Origin: Gemmatimonadota bacterium
GTDB taxonomy: Bacteria > Gemmatimonadota > Gemmatimonadetes > Gemmatimonadales > Gemmatimonadaceae
Reading direction: 5' to 3'
Assembly: GCA_016719105.1 (NCBI GenBank)
Contig: JADKAQ010000002.1
Coordinates: forward strand, 186,001 to 250,000
Length of the DNA stretch: 64,000 nt
In this document: positions 25,558 to 34,659 of the stretch, piece by piece
Position numbering within the stretch: position 1 is the first letter of the stretch
How the letters are laid out: each line of letters begins with the position of its first letter
Made by a program: the position numbers and the translations under genes
The notes under the pieces: model-generated
The model's input: only the letters and a program-made list of their open reading frames with translations
The model's database searches: none
Told to the model about the DNA's origin: nothing

Positions 25558-26853
25558 ATGACCGACCGCCGGGCTTTCATGTCGTCGATGATGCGCGCAG
25601 GCGTCGCGCTTCCGACCCTTAGGGCGTCGGCCTTCTCGACCCTGTTTCGCGCCGAGGACCTGGTGCGCGACAAGTCGGCGCTCGCGGCCGCCGAGGACGA
25701 GGCGTACTGGTCGCAGATCCAGATGGCATTCGACGACGACCGGACGCTGGTGAACCTCAACAACGGTGGAGTCAGTCCGGCACCGTCGCACGTGATCGAC
25801 ATGATGCTGCGGGACATCCGGTTCTCGAACCAGATCCCGGTCGACCACATGTGGCAGGTGCTGGAACCCCGTGTGGAGACGGTGCGTCGCGACCTGGCGA
25901 AGATGTTCGGCTGCGACCCGGAGGAGATGGCGATCACCCGCAACGCCTCCGAGGCCAACGAGACGATGATCCTCGGGCTCGACCTCAAGAAGGGCGACGA
26001 GGTGATTGTCACGAACCAGAACTACGGGCGGATGATCACGACGTGGGAGCAGCGCGTACGCCGCGACGGGATCGTCCTCAAGCAGATCTCGTTCAAGGTG
26101 CCGCCGCCGTCGGACGACTACATCGTCGACCAGTTCCGCGCCGCCATCACGCCGCGCACGCGCGTCATCGAGGTCACGCACATCACCAACCTCACCGGGC
26201 AGATCCTCCCGGTGAAGAAGATCGTGCAGATGGCGCGCGAAAAGGGGATCGAGGTCTTCATCGACGGCGCGCACGCCTTCGCGCATTTTCCCTTCACGCG
26301 CGACGACCTGGACGCTGACTACTACGGCACCTCGCTGCACAAGTGGCTGCACGCGCCGATCGGGACGGGCTTCCTCTATGTGCGCCGGAACAAGATCAAG
26401 TCGCTCTGGCCGATGATGGGCGCCGCGGCCTCGCAGGACGAGAACATCCGCAAGTACGAAGAGATCGGGACGCATCCGGCGGCCAACCACAACGCGATTT
26501 CGCTGGCGGTGGCCTTCAACCGCGGGATCGGGATGGAGCGCAAGGCGGCGCGCCTGCGGTATCTTCGCGATCGCTGGGCCAAGCGCCTGCTGGCGGAAAA
26601 CTCGCGCTTCCACGTGCTCACGCCGCTGGACGACACGCAGTCGTGCGCGATTGCCTTGGTCAACATCGAGGGGATCGAGACGCCCAAGTTGCAGCAGTGG
26701 CTCTGGCACAAGCACAAGGTGATGACGGTGGCCATCGTGCATCCCGAGTTCCACGGGCTGCGGGTGACGCCGAGCATCTACAGCACGCTCGACGAGGTGG
26801 ACCTGTTCGCCGAGCTGATGCTCAAGGCGTCGCGCACGGGGATCGCGGTCTAG
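25558..26853 (+). CDS. Tat-exported class V aminotransferase (PLP-dependent)
   Basis: The protein has 431 residues from the ATG at 25558, preceded by GAGGG. MTDRRAFMSSMMRAGVALP has a twin-arginine motif and a hydrophobic stretch, so the enzyme is probably exported folded with its cofactor. The body is a class V aminotransferase of the isopenicillin-N epimerase-like group: TRNASEANETMILG binds the phosphate, VFIDGAHAFAHFPF holds the cofactor-binding Asp and His, and TSLHKWLHAPIGTG provides the Schiff-base lysine. The reaction may be epimerisation, desulfuration or transamination; the sequence does not tell. It follows the histidine kinase at 184 bases and appears to be a separate unit. Confidence 0.85.
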   Translation: MTDRRAFMSSMMRAGVALPTLRASAFSTLFRAEDLVRDKSALAAAEDEAYWSQIQMAFDDDRTLVNLNNGGVSPAPSHVIDMMLRDIRFSNQIPVDHMWQVLEPRVETVRRDLAKMFGCDPEEMAITRNASEANETMILGLDLKKGDEVIVTNQNYGRMITTWEQRVRRDGIVLKQISFKVPPPSDDYIVDQFRAAITPRTRVIEVTHITNLTGQILPVKKIVQMAREKGIEVFIDGAHAFAHFPFTRDDLDADYYGTSLHKWLHAPIGTGFLYVRRNKIKSLWPMMGAAASQDENIRKYEEIGTHPAANHNAISLAVAFNRGIGMERKAARLRYLRDRWAKRLLAENSRFHVLTPLDDTQSCAIALVNIEGIETPKLQQWLWHKHKVMTVAIVHPEFHGLRVTPSIYSTLDEVDLFAELMLKASRTGIAV

Positions 26854-27026
26854 CCGCCATCGCACGGATGGTCGCCGACGCCTCGGCGAGCAGCGCCGAC
26901 GAGCAGCCGTCGACTATTGGTGAGCTGGCCTGACGCGACCTGACACATTTCCCGCGCCCTCCACCGGCATTGCAGCCGACGGAGGGCGCTCGTCACGAAG
27001 GGGCGTACGCCCCACGGAGGAAGCAC

Positions 27027-27755
27027 ATGGCATCTGGAGCAAGTGGCGCGGGGCGCGGTCGACCATCGTCCTCAGCGAGCCGGGGGAAGCAGGGGGGGAG
27101 GGCGACGAGTGCGGCGAAGGCAACAAAGTCGGTGAAGTCGACGCCGTCGGTGAAGGCGGCCGCACCGCGAACGGCGGCGAGCGGCAGCACCGCCAAGGGG
27201 ACCAAGGGGGCGAAGCCGAGCAGCGCACCGGTGCCGGCGCCGCTCGCCGAACGCTTTCACCGCTATGCGCTACCGCGCGTGGGCGAAGGGGTGAGGCACT
27301 GGCTCTTCAAGACCGAACCCGAGGTGTTCTCGTTCGACGACCTGCTCGCGGCGCCGCGCCAGACGACGTACTGGGACGGTGTGCGGAACTTCCAGGTGCG
27401 CAACTTCATGCGCGACCACATGCGCGTGGGCGACCTGGTCTTCATCTACCACTCGAATGCCGAGCCACCGTCGATCGTCGGCATTGCCCGTGTGGCGCGC
27501 GCGGCGTATCCCGATCACACGGCCTTCGACGCGGCCGATGCGCACTACGACCCGAAGAGCGACCCGGCGGCCCCCACGTGGATGATGGTCGACGTGCAGG
27601 CGGTGTGCGCGTTGCAGCCGGTCGCGCTTCCGGCGCTCCGTGAGGTGGCGGGGCTCGAGGCGATGGAGCTGCTGCAGCGCGGGAGCCGCCTCTCGATCAC
27701 GCCGCTCACGGCAGAGGAATGGGCGATCGTGGAGCGCCTCGGGCGCGCGACGTAG
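27027..27755 (+). CDS. EVE-domain protein with basic histone-H1-like tail
   Basis: The protein has 242 residues from the ATG at 27027, which has GGAGGAAG just upstream. The first ~75 residues are low-complexity Ser/Ala/Lys/Gly, like an H1-type tail (for example KATKSVKSTPSVKAA). From ~90 the EVE domain starts: HWLFKTEPEVFSFDDL, TYWDGVRNFQVRNFMRDHM, GDLVFIYHSN and IVGIARV. EVE domains belong to the PUA-like fold and bind modified nucleic-acid bases. Combined with the basic tail, nucleic-acid binding is very likely. The gene appears monocistronic. Confidence 0.85.
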   Translation: MASGASGAGRGRPSSSASRGKQGGRATSAAKATKSVKSTPSVKAAAPRTAASGSTAKGTKGAKPSSAPVPAPLAERFHRYALPRVGEGVRHWLFKTEPEVFSFDDLLAAPRQTTYWDGVRNFQVRNFMRDHMRVGDLVFIYHSNAEPPSIVGIARVARAAYPDHTAFDAADAHYDPKSDPAAPTWMMVDVQAVCALQPVALPALREVAGLEAMELLQRGSRLSITPLTAEEWAIVERLGRAT

Positions 27756-27871
27756 CGGGGCGTCGCCGATGAACGGGAGTGGGCATGCGCGTCGCGTGCT
27801 CGGAGCGCTCCCGATGACGTGGTGCCACGAGCGGCGAACTCAGCCCCCACAGACCGACATGGTGCAGCAGA

Positions 27872-27892
27872 CGGCGTGCTCGCGGCACGCCG
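27872..27892. terminator. Weak hairpin between converging genes
   Basis: CGGCGTGC and its complement form an 8-bp stem with loop TCGCG in the gap between the EVE gene and the converging cyclase gene. No T-run is present. Confidence 0.35.
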
Positions 27893-27904
27893 CCTGACGT
27901 CGGG

Positions 27905-29122
27905 CTAGCGCGCGACTGCCGGTGCGGCGACGCCCGTTGCACCTGGCGCGGCGGAGACCGTATCACGCCCGGCGCGCTTGGACTGGTACAGCGCGCCGTC
28001 GGCGCGCTTGACCCACGCCGACGCGTCGTCGCCCACCGACAGTTCGGCGACGCCGATGGAGAGGGTGAGCAGCGGCGCCGCCGGGGCGTCGGGATCGACC
28101 GGCTCGCCAGCCGGCGGCGGCGGGAGTTCGATGGGGCGCAGCTCCTGCACCTGACGGCGCAGGCGCTCGGCCAGCAACTGCGCATTCCCGATCGCCGTCT
28201 CCTGCAGGATCACCGCGAACTCGTCGCCGCCGTATCGACAGACGAAGTCGACGCGACGGAGGAAGGTCTTGGACAGGACGTTGGCGACCTGACGGAGCGC
28301 CGTGTCACCGGCCGGGTGGCCGAACTGGTCGTTGATCCCCTTGAAATTGTCGACGTCGATCATCATCAGCGACGCCGGCTGCCCCAGCAGGGAATGCAGC
28401 TCGATGCTGCGCGAGATGTACTCGTCGAACGCCTTGCGGTTGGCGAGTCCGGTGAGCGGGTCGAGGGCGCTCTCGCGACGAGCGTCCTCGAGTTCGCGCC
28501 CGAGATTCTTCAGCTTGTCGGCCAACACGGCAAACTGCTGGCGCTGCCGCTCCTTGCGGTGCGCCATGAGCTGCTCCATCACCGACACCACGGCGAGCGC
28601 CTCGCGCTTGATCAGGTCCGTCGAGTTGCTGTCGACGGCGACCCGCATGCGCCCGAGGTGATCGCCGGCGATCCGCGATTCCTCGTGCTCTTCCACCACC
28701 ACCTGATGGATGGCGGCGACGAAGGCCCACACCACCGAGCGCATGTCGTCGAGCGCGCGCGTGACGTACTTGCTCTCGTCGCGCCTCGTCTCGCCAACGA
28801 ATTGGGAAAGCCCCTTCCAGTCGCGATAGAAGACACCGGCGGACGGGCGGTCGGCCGGGTGGTCGGGACGCGGCGATCCCATGGTCGCGTGCAGCATCCA
28901 GCCGTGCACCAGGCGCCGGATGTCGTCGCCGTTCCGGAAGTCGGTGTCGAAGGCGTACTTGCCGTACGTCTGCAACAGTCCACCGAGGGCGTCGAGGACG
29001 ATCCCCGTTTCCTTGGAGATCGCGCTATTGTCTTCCGGCTCGGGCGCAGCTGGCGCCGGAGTGGGCGGCGCACTGTTACCGTTGCGTGCGGACTTGCCGC
29101 CGAAGAAGGACAACACGCTCAT
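27905..29122 (-). CDS. Diguanylate cyclase (GGDEF domain)
   Basis: The protein has 405 residues from the ATG at 29122 (MSVLSFFGGKS). The N-terminal ~200 residues are soluble and helical, with no domain I can name. A short coiled coil (about 200-235) leads into the GGDEF domain: DPLTGLANRKAFDEY, MIDVDNFKGIND, then RYGGDEFAV with an intact catalytic loop. RRVD lies five residues ahead of GGDEF and forms the product-inhibition I-site. It should make c-di-GMP and be feedback regulated. A Pro-rich insert (IELPPPPAGEPVDPDAP) lies after the catalytic core. No membrane segment is present. Confidence 0.9.
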   Translation of the reverse strand: MSVLSFFGGKSARNGNSAPPTPAPAAPEPEDNSAISKETGIVLDALGGLLQTYGKYAFDTDFRNGDDIRRLVHGWMLHATMGSPRPDHPADRPSAGVFYRDWKGLSQFVGETRRDESKYVTRALDDMRSVVWAFVAAIHQVVVEEHEESRIAGDHLGRMRVAVDSNSTDLIKREALAVVSVMEQLMAHRKERQRQQFAVLADKLKNLGRELEDARRESALDPLTGLANRKAFDEYISRSIELHSLLGQPASLMMIDVDNFKGINDQFGHPAGDTALRQVANVLSKTFLRRVDFVCRYGGDEFAVILQETAIGNAQLLAERLRRQVQELRPIELPPPPAGEPVDPDAPAAPLLTLSIGVAELSVGDDASAWVKRADGALYQSKRAGRDTVSAAPGATGVAAPAVAR

Positions 29123-29329
29123 GTGCCGGGAGAGATACGACGCTGCGCCTGGCGGAGATGGAATCGGGAGACACGCGGGTGCCTTCGTGGATCGACAGAT
29201 CCGTGTGAATTGAGTATCGGCGCACGACGCACTTTTCCGCAGCGTCCGATGTCCGGGCTGCGTCGGCGCGACCATCCCCGTGGCGACCGTGGCCGGCGTG
29301 GTGCGCCAGGTCACAGGCGGGGGGCGCGG

Positions 29330-30142
29330 TCAGGAGAGCCGGTTGACGAAGAGCCAGATGGCGCTGGCGAAGCCGATGGCGATGATCAGCTGCCGTACGC
29401 GTTCCTGGGCGACGCGCTGGGCGAGGCGCGAGCCGCCGTAGCCGCCGATCGCCGCGCCGAGGGCCATGGCGAGGGCCACGGGCCAGTCGACGAGGCCGCT
29501 GAAGGCGAAGGTGGCGGCCGCCATGAAGTTCGCGCACAGTCCGCCCCAGTTCTTGAGCCCGTTCATCCGGTGGATGTTGGTGAACCCCATGAAGCCGAGC
29601 GCGGCGAGCATGAGGATGCCGATCCCTGCCCCGAAGTAGCCGCCGTAGACCCCGACGAGGAACTGGTAGGCGAGCGCCGCCGGAGGGGGCGGGACCAAGG
29701 CGGGGTCGGGCGGCTCCGAACCGCCGTGATGGGCGGACGGCGCGTGTGCCCGCAACCATCGCATCGCGGGACGCTGAATGAGGAACAGCCCGGTCGCGCC
29801 GAGCACGAGCCACGGCACGAGGGCGTCGAAGCGGTCGGCCGGTGTGACGAGCAAGAGGAGAGCCCCCGCCAGCCCCCCGGCCAGCGACGGAATGGCGAAG
29901 CGGACGGCCCAGGCGCGCGCGCCCCGCAGCTCGCCGAGGTAGCCCAGCATGCTGCCGACGGCGCCGGGCCAGAGCGCCACGGTGCTGGTGGCGTTGGCGG
30001 TCAGGGCGGGGACGCCGAGGCCGATGAGGGCGGGGAAGGTGAGCAGCGTCCCGCCTCCGGCGACGGAGTTGACGGCCCCCCCGGCGGCGGCAGCGACGAC
30101 GATCAGGGCGAGACGTGTGAGGTCGGCGGCCGAAGTGGAGAT
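29330..30142 (-). CDS. TauE/SafE-family transporter with no standard start codon
   Basis: The first ordinary in-frame start is a GTG at 29980, but that would cut off the conserved N-terminus. The frame stays open upstream to a stop at 30167-30169, and the extra codons spell AGGAVNSVAGGGTLLTFPAL and GLGVPALTANATSTVALWPG, the hallmark of this family. No ATG, GTG or TTG occurs there. An ATC at 30142 follows GGAG by six bases, and a CTG at 30106 is another option. With ATC the protein has ~270 residues and 7-8 membrane segments, normal for the family. These proteins export sulfite or organosulfur anions, but many members have unknown cargo. Confidence 0.75.
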   Translation of the reverse strand: MSTSAADLTRLALIVVAAAAGGAVNSVAGGGTLLTFPALIGLGVPALTANATSTVALWPGAVGSMLGYLGELRGARAWAVRFAIPSLAGGLAGALLLLVTPADRFDALVPWLVLGATGLFLIQRPAMRWLRAHAPSAHHGGSEPPDPALVPPPPAALAYQFLVGVYGGYFGAGIGILMLAALGFMGFTNIHRMNGLKNWGGLCANFMAAATFAFSGLVDWPVALAMALGAAIGGYGGSRLAQRVAQERVRQLIIAIGFASAIWLFVNRLS

Positions 30143-30429
30143 GTGGCGCTCCGCGGTGGACGAGAGTCAGCGTGAGTAGCGGCGACGGTGCGTGTGCTCC
30201 CCGCGCGGTTGCGGGAGGCCACGCCACGCCACGCGAGCGAAGAAAGCGCAGCGCACGCCGCTCGGCAATGTTGAGTGGTGATGCATTCGACTAGCTTAGA
30301 GGCCACCGCACGAAAGGTCGCCGGCGCGCCGGCGCTGTACGCCGGACAGGCGTCGCCGATCATTCGAGTGATGGCGTGTCGCAGGCACGTTCACCAATCC
30401 TCGTAGTGACATCAGCGGAGAACCGGGAA

Positions 30430-31770
30430 ATGAGCACGACGGCGACGTCACAGGCGCCCCAGGCCAGCACCGATGCCCTCGAGATCCGCGACTCGCGGAC
30501 GGGCAAGAGCTATTCGGTCCCGATCGTCGACGGGACGATCCGCACGAGCGACCTGAAGCAGATCAAGGTCGATGCGGATGACTTCGGCCTGATGGGGTAC
30601 GATCCGGCGTTCATGAACACCGCATCGTGCCGCAGCTCGATCACGTTCATCGATGGCGACAAGGGGATCCTCCGCTATCGCGGCTATCCCATCGAGCAGC
30701 TGGCGGAGAAGGCAAGCTTCCTCGAGGTGGCGTACCTGCTGCGCAACGGGGAGCTGCCGACGCAGCCGCAGTACGACGAGTGGGTGAAGGACATCACGTT
30801 CCACACCTACGTGCACGAGAACATCAAGCGCTTCCTCGAGGGGTTTCGCTATGATGCGCACCCGATGTCGATGATGGTGGCCGGTGTCGCGGCGCTCTCG
30901 TCGTTCTACCCGGAGGCGAAGGACATCTTCGACAAGCGCCAGCGCGACATCTCGATCATCCGCCTGCTGGCCAAGGTGCCGACGATCGCGGCCTTCGCGT
31001 ACCGGCACGTGAAGGGGCTCCCCTTCATCTATCCTGACAACGATCTGTCGTACAGCGAGAACTTCCTGTCGATGATCGCGCGCATGTCGGAGCCGCGCTA
31101 CGAAGCCAATCCGGTCTTCGCCAAGGCGATCGAGATCCTCTTCATCCTGCACGCCGATCACGAGCAGAATTGCTCGACGAACGCGGTGCGCGCGGTGGGC
31201 TCGTCGCACGTGGATCCGTTCAGCGCCGTGGCTGCCGGCATTTCGGCGTTGTACGGCCCGCTGCACGGCGGCGCCAACGAGCAGGTGCTGCGCATGATCA
31301 GCGAGATCGGTGAACTGAAGAACGTCCCGGCCTTCGTGGAGAGCGTGAAGCAGGGGAAGGGGCGCCTGATGGGCTTCGGGCACCGCGTCTACAAGAGCTA
31401 CGACCCGCGCGCCAAGATCGTGAAGAAGCTCGCCGACGAGGTCTTCGCCTCGGTCGGGATGGACAAGGACCTGGAGATCGCGATGGAGCTGGAGCGCATC
31501 GCACTCTCCGACGACTACTTCATCTCGCGCAAGCTCTACCCCAACGTGGACTTCTACACGGGGCTCATCTACCGTGCGATGAAGTTCCCCACCGACTACT
31601 TCACCGTACTGTTCGCGATTCCGCGCGTGGCCGGCTGGCTGTCGCAGTGGGAAGAGATGCTGCTGGACAAGGAGCAGAAGATCGCCCGTCCGCGCCAGAT
31701 CTACACGGGCTACGACGAGCGCCCGTACGTGCCGACGCTGGACCTCAGCAAGAAGGTCGGCAAGTTCTAG
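30430..31770 (+). CDS. gltA: Citrate synthase
   Basis: The protein has 446 residues from the ATG at 30430. It condenses acetyl-CoA and oxaloacetate to citrate, the first step of the TCA cycle. Catalytic and binding residues are visible in HADHEQN (near 241), GPLHGGAN (near 277), GFGHRVYKSYDPRAK (near 316) and PNVDFYTG (Asp near 376). The length and the N-terminal beta-rich segment (DGTIRTSDLKQI) match the large hexameric Gram-negative type. It is monocistronic with a strong terminator. Confidence 0.95.
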   Translation: MSTTATSQAPQASTDALEIRDSRTGKSYSVPIVDGTIRTSDLKQIKVDADDFGLMGYDPAFMNTASCRSSITFIDGDKGILRYRGYPIEQLAEKASFLEVAYLLRNGELPTQPQYDEWVKDITFHTYVHENIKRFLEGFRYDAHPMSMMVAGVAALSSFYPEAKDIFDKRQRDISIIRLLAKVPTIAAFAYRHVKGLPFIYPDNDLSYSENFLSMIARMSEPRYEANPVFAKAIEILFILHADHEQNCSTNAVRAVGSSHVDPFSAVAAGISALYGPLHGGANEQVLRMISEIGELKNVPAFVESVKQGKGRLMGFGHRVYKSYDPRAKIVKKLADEVFASVGMDKDLEIAMELERIALSDDYFISRKLYPNVDFYTGLIYRAMKFPTDYFTVLFAIPRVAGWLSQWEEMLLDKEQKIARPRQIYTGYDERPYVPTLDLSKKVGKF

Positions 31771-31805
31771 TCGATCGACGGCGTTAGGCAGCGGCACACG
31801 CACAT

Positions 31806-31832
31806 GGGGGAGGCGCTCATCGCGCCTCCCCC
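31806..31832 (+). terminator. Terminator of the citrate synthase gene
   Basis: GGGGGAGGCGC pairs perfectly with its complement around the loop TCATC, 35 bases after the stop. It also lies beyond the stop of the converging mutY gene and can serve both. Confidence 0.8.
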
Positions 31833-31873
31833 GCTGTGCATCTGGCGGGTGCGGAATCGCGCGAGGCGTCTCG

Positions 31874-32674
31874 CTACCGCGCTGAGGTCTCGGCCGCGCG
31901 TTCGGCTTGCCGCGTGGCGCAGACGCGTTGCACGGGGCATCGGGCGCAGTGGCGCACGCGCGCCGTGCAGACGAGCGCCCCCAATTCCATGATCGCCTGG
32001 TTGTGCGTCCACGCGGTGTTGCCGCGCGCGGGGAGGACCGCTTCGGCAATGCGCCAGAGCTGCGCGAGGTCGCGCGGTCGCTTGGGATTGCGCCTGGGGG
32101 CAAAGACACGCGCCAGCACGCGGGCCACGTTCGTGTCGACCAGCTCGGCCCGCGCCTCGAACGCGAATGAGGCGACAGCTCCCGCGGTGTAGGCCCCGAC
32201 GCCAGGGAGCGCGCGCAGCTCGCCCGGGTCGCATGGGAGCGCTCCATCGCCATCGCGCGTCACGTGTCGCGCGAGCGCGTGCAGGTTGCGGGCGCGGGCG
32301 TAGTAGCCGAGGCCTGCCCAGGCCTCGAGGACGTGCTCCTGCGGCGACTCGGCCAGGTGGTGGAGCGTGGGGAAGCGGTCGAGGAACCGGTGATAGAAAT
32401 CGACCACGCGCGAGACCTGCGTCTGCTGGAGCATGAGCTCCGAGACGAGGATACGGTACGGATCGCGGGTGCGACGCCACGGCAGGTCGCGCCCATGACG
32501 GCGGAACCAGGTGCGCAGCCGCTGGGAGAAGTCGCGGGCGACGGCAGGGGGAGGGAGCGTGACCGCGCGCTGCGTCGCGCGTTGTGGGCGTGTCGCGCGA
32601 TGCTTCGTCGCCACCGTGCTCGCCGCCTTCGTCGCCACCCGTTTCGCCGACGGGGGCTTCTTGCGCGCCGTCAT
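31874..32674 (-). CDS. mutY: A/G-specific adenine glycosylase
   Basis: This 266-residue base-excision repair enzyme removes adenine paired with 8-oxoguanine. SELMLQQTQV holds the catalytic Glu, ALPGVGAYTAGAV is the helix-hairpin-helix, VDTNVARV has the catalytic Asp, and CTARVRHCARCPVQRVC is the C-x6-C-x2-C-x5-C 4Fe-4S site. The usual C-terminal NUDIX-like 8-oxoG recognition domain (~120 residues) is missing, so this is a short form. The first ~40 residues are a basic Lys/Arg/Ala/Thr tail similar to that of the EVE protein at 27027. Confidence 0.9.
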   Translation of the reverse strand: MTARKKPPSAKRVATKAASTVATKHRATRPQRATQRAVTLPPPAVARDFSQRLRTWFRRHGRDLPWRRTRDPYRILVSELMLQQTQVSRVVDFYHRFLDRFPTLHHLAESPQEHVLEAWAGLGYYARARNLHALARHVTRDGDGALPCDPGELRALPGVGAYTAGAVASFAFEARAELVDTNVARVLARVFAPRRNPKRPRDLAQLWRIAEAVLPARGNTAWTHNQAIMELGALVCTARVRHCARCPVQRVCATRQAERAAETSAR

Positions 32675-32747
32675 CGGATGGAGTCGAGGAGACGCTGGCG
32701 CGTGAGCGAGAGTCGGCAGGCGGGCATGGTCGCGAAACCTAACAAGA

Positions 32748-32778
32748 CGCCCCGCCTCCCAGCGAGGGGGGCGGGGCG
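32748..32778 (-). terminator. Terminator hairpin after the MoeB/rhodanese gene
   Basis: CGCCCCGCCTCCC pairs with GGGGGGCGGGGCG (one G-T pair) around the loop AGCGA, 56 bases beyond the stop at 32834 on the reverse strand. Confidence 0.7.
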
Positions 32779-32833
32779 CCGAGTGCTGTGGAACGAAAAG
32801 ACGTGGTGCCGAGCGGTACGTCGTGGGGCAGCG

Positions 32834-34018
<1,185 letters not shown>

Positions 34019-34020
34019 GT

Positions 34021-34659
34021 TCAGCCTCCCGCGACGGCCGGGACGATCGTGACGTCATCGCCGTCGGCGACCGTCGTGTCGAAGCCGCCCACGAGGCGCA
34101 CGTCTTCGTCGTTCAGGTAGAATGTCACGAAAGGATACGGCGCACCATGCGCGTCGCGCAGGCGCGGCGCAAGCTGCGGGTACCGGGTTACGAGCTGGTC
34201 CAGGGCGCCGCCGACGGTCGCGCCGTCGATCTCGATGGCGCGGGTGCCGCCGACGTGGGCGGCGACGTTGCGGAGCCTGGGCGCGATGGTTGGGGCGTCC
34301 AACACGGTGTCCTGCACGGCCTCGACGGTCTCGAGGCCATGGCCGGAGAGGCAGACGACGACCTCGTCGTCGGGGAGGAGCTTGCCCTGCTCGGCCAGCG
34401 TGATCGTGGCGCCGAGCGTGACGCCGCCGGCCGTCTCGGTGACGCGGTCGGTCGTCTCGGCGAGGAGCCGAATCGCGGCGACGAGTTCGGCGGCGCGCGC
34501 TTGGGTGAGTCCTTTGCGCAGTTTGGTCGGCACGGAGCGTCCGGCCATCGGCGTCACGACCGCCGTGGGGAGCCGCCAGCCAAGCTGCTCGGCGATCTCG
34601 GCGATCTCGGCGATCTCGGCGCTCTCGGCACGCCTTGGCGGAACGAGGGTGGTGCTCAT
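34021..34659 (-). CDS. Threonine synthase remnant fused to MoaD-like sulfur carrier
   Basis: The protein has 212 residues in two parts. Residues ~120-212 are a beta-grasp sulfur carrier of the MoaD/CysO type: VTRYPQLAPRLRD, FVTFYLNDEDVRLVGG and the terminal VPAVAGG, whose Gly-Gly would be thiocarboxylated. Residues ~14-115 match pieces of threonine synthase: EIAEQLGWRLPTAVVTPMAG from the middle of that enzyme and RVTETAGGVTLGATITLAEQG from its end, with the segment between them and the whole PLP-lysine half missing. The remnant cannot make threonine. It has stayed in frame and is coupled by ATGA to homoserine dehydrogenase and by two bases to the activating enzyme. Full ThrC-carrier fusions are the presumed ancestor. 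Confidence 0.8.
   Translation of the reverse strand: MSTTLVPPRRAESAEIAEIAEIAEQLGWRLPTAVVTPMAGRSVPTKLRKGLTQARAAELVAAIRLLAETTDRVTETAGGVTLGATITLAEQGKLLPDDEVVVCLSGHGLETVEAVQDTVLDAPTIAPRLRNVAAHVGGTRAIEIDGATVGGALDQLVTRYPQLAPRLRDAHGAPYPFVTFYLNDEDVRLVGGFDTTVADGDDVTIVPAVAGG
34588..34630 (-). repeat. Tandem 9-bp repeat in the fusion gene
   Basis: Four near-exact copies of a GCCGAGATC-type unit encode a Glu-Ile-Ala run near the N-terminus of the fusion protein. The repeat probably arose by slippage when the upstream part of threonine synthase was lost. Confidence 0.7.

Noticed and set aside
28316..30175. 619-codon forward open frame opposite the cyclase and TauE genes
   Set aside because: It spans two real genes on the other strand and shows no recognisable domain.
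30448..32253. 601-codon reverse open frame opposite citrate synthase
   Set aside because: Composition and lack of motifs mark it as a shadow of gltA.
34021..34659. Calling this gene simply threonine synthase
   Set aside because: The PLP-binding half is missing, so it cannot be a working threonine synthase; the carrier domain is the only complete part.
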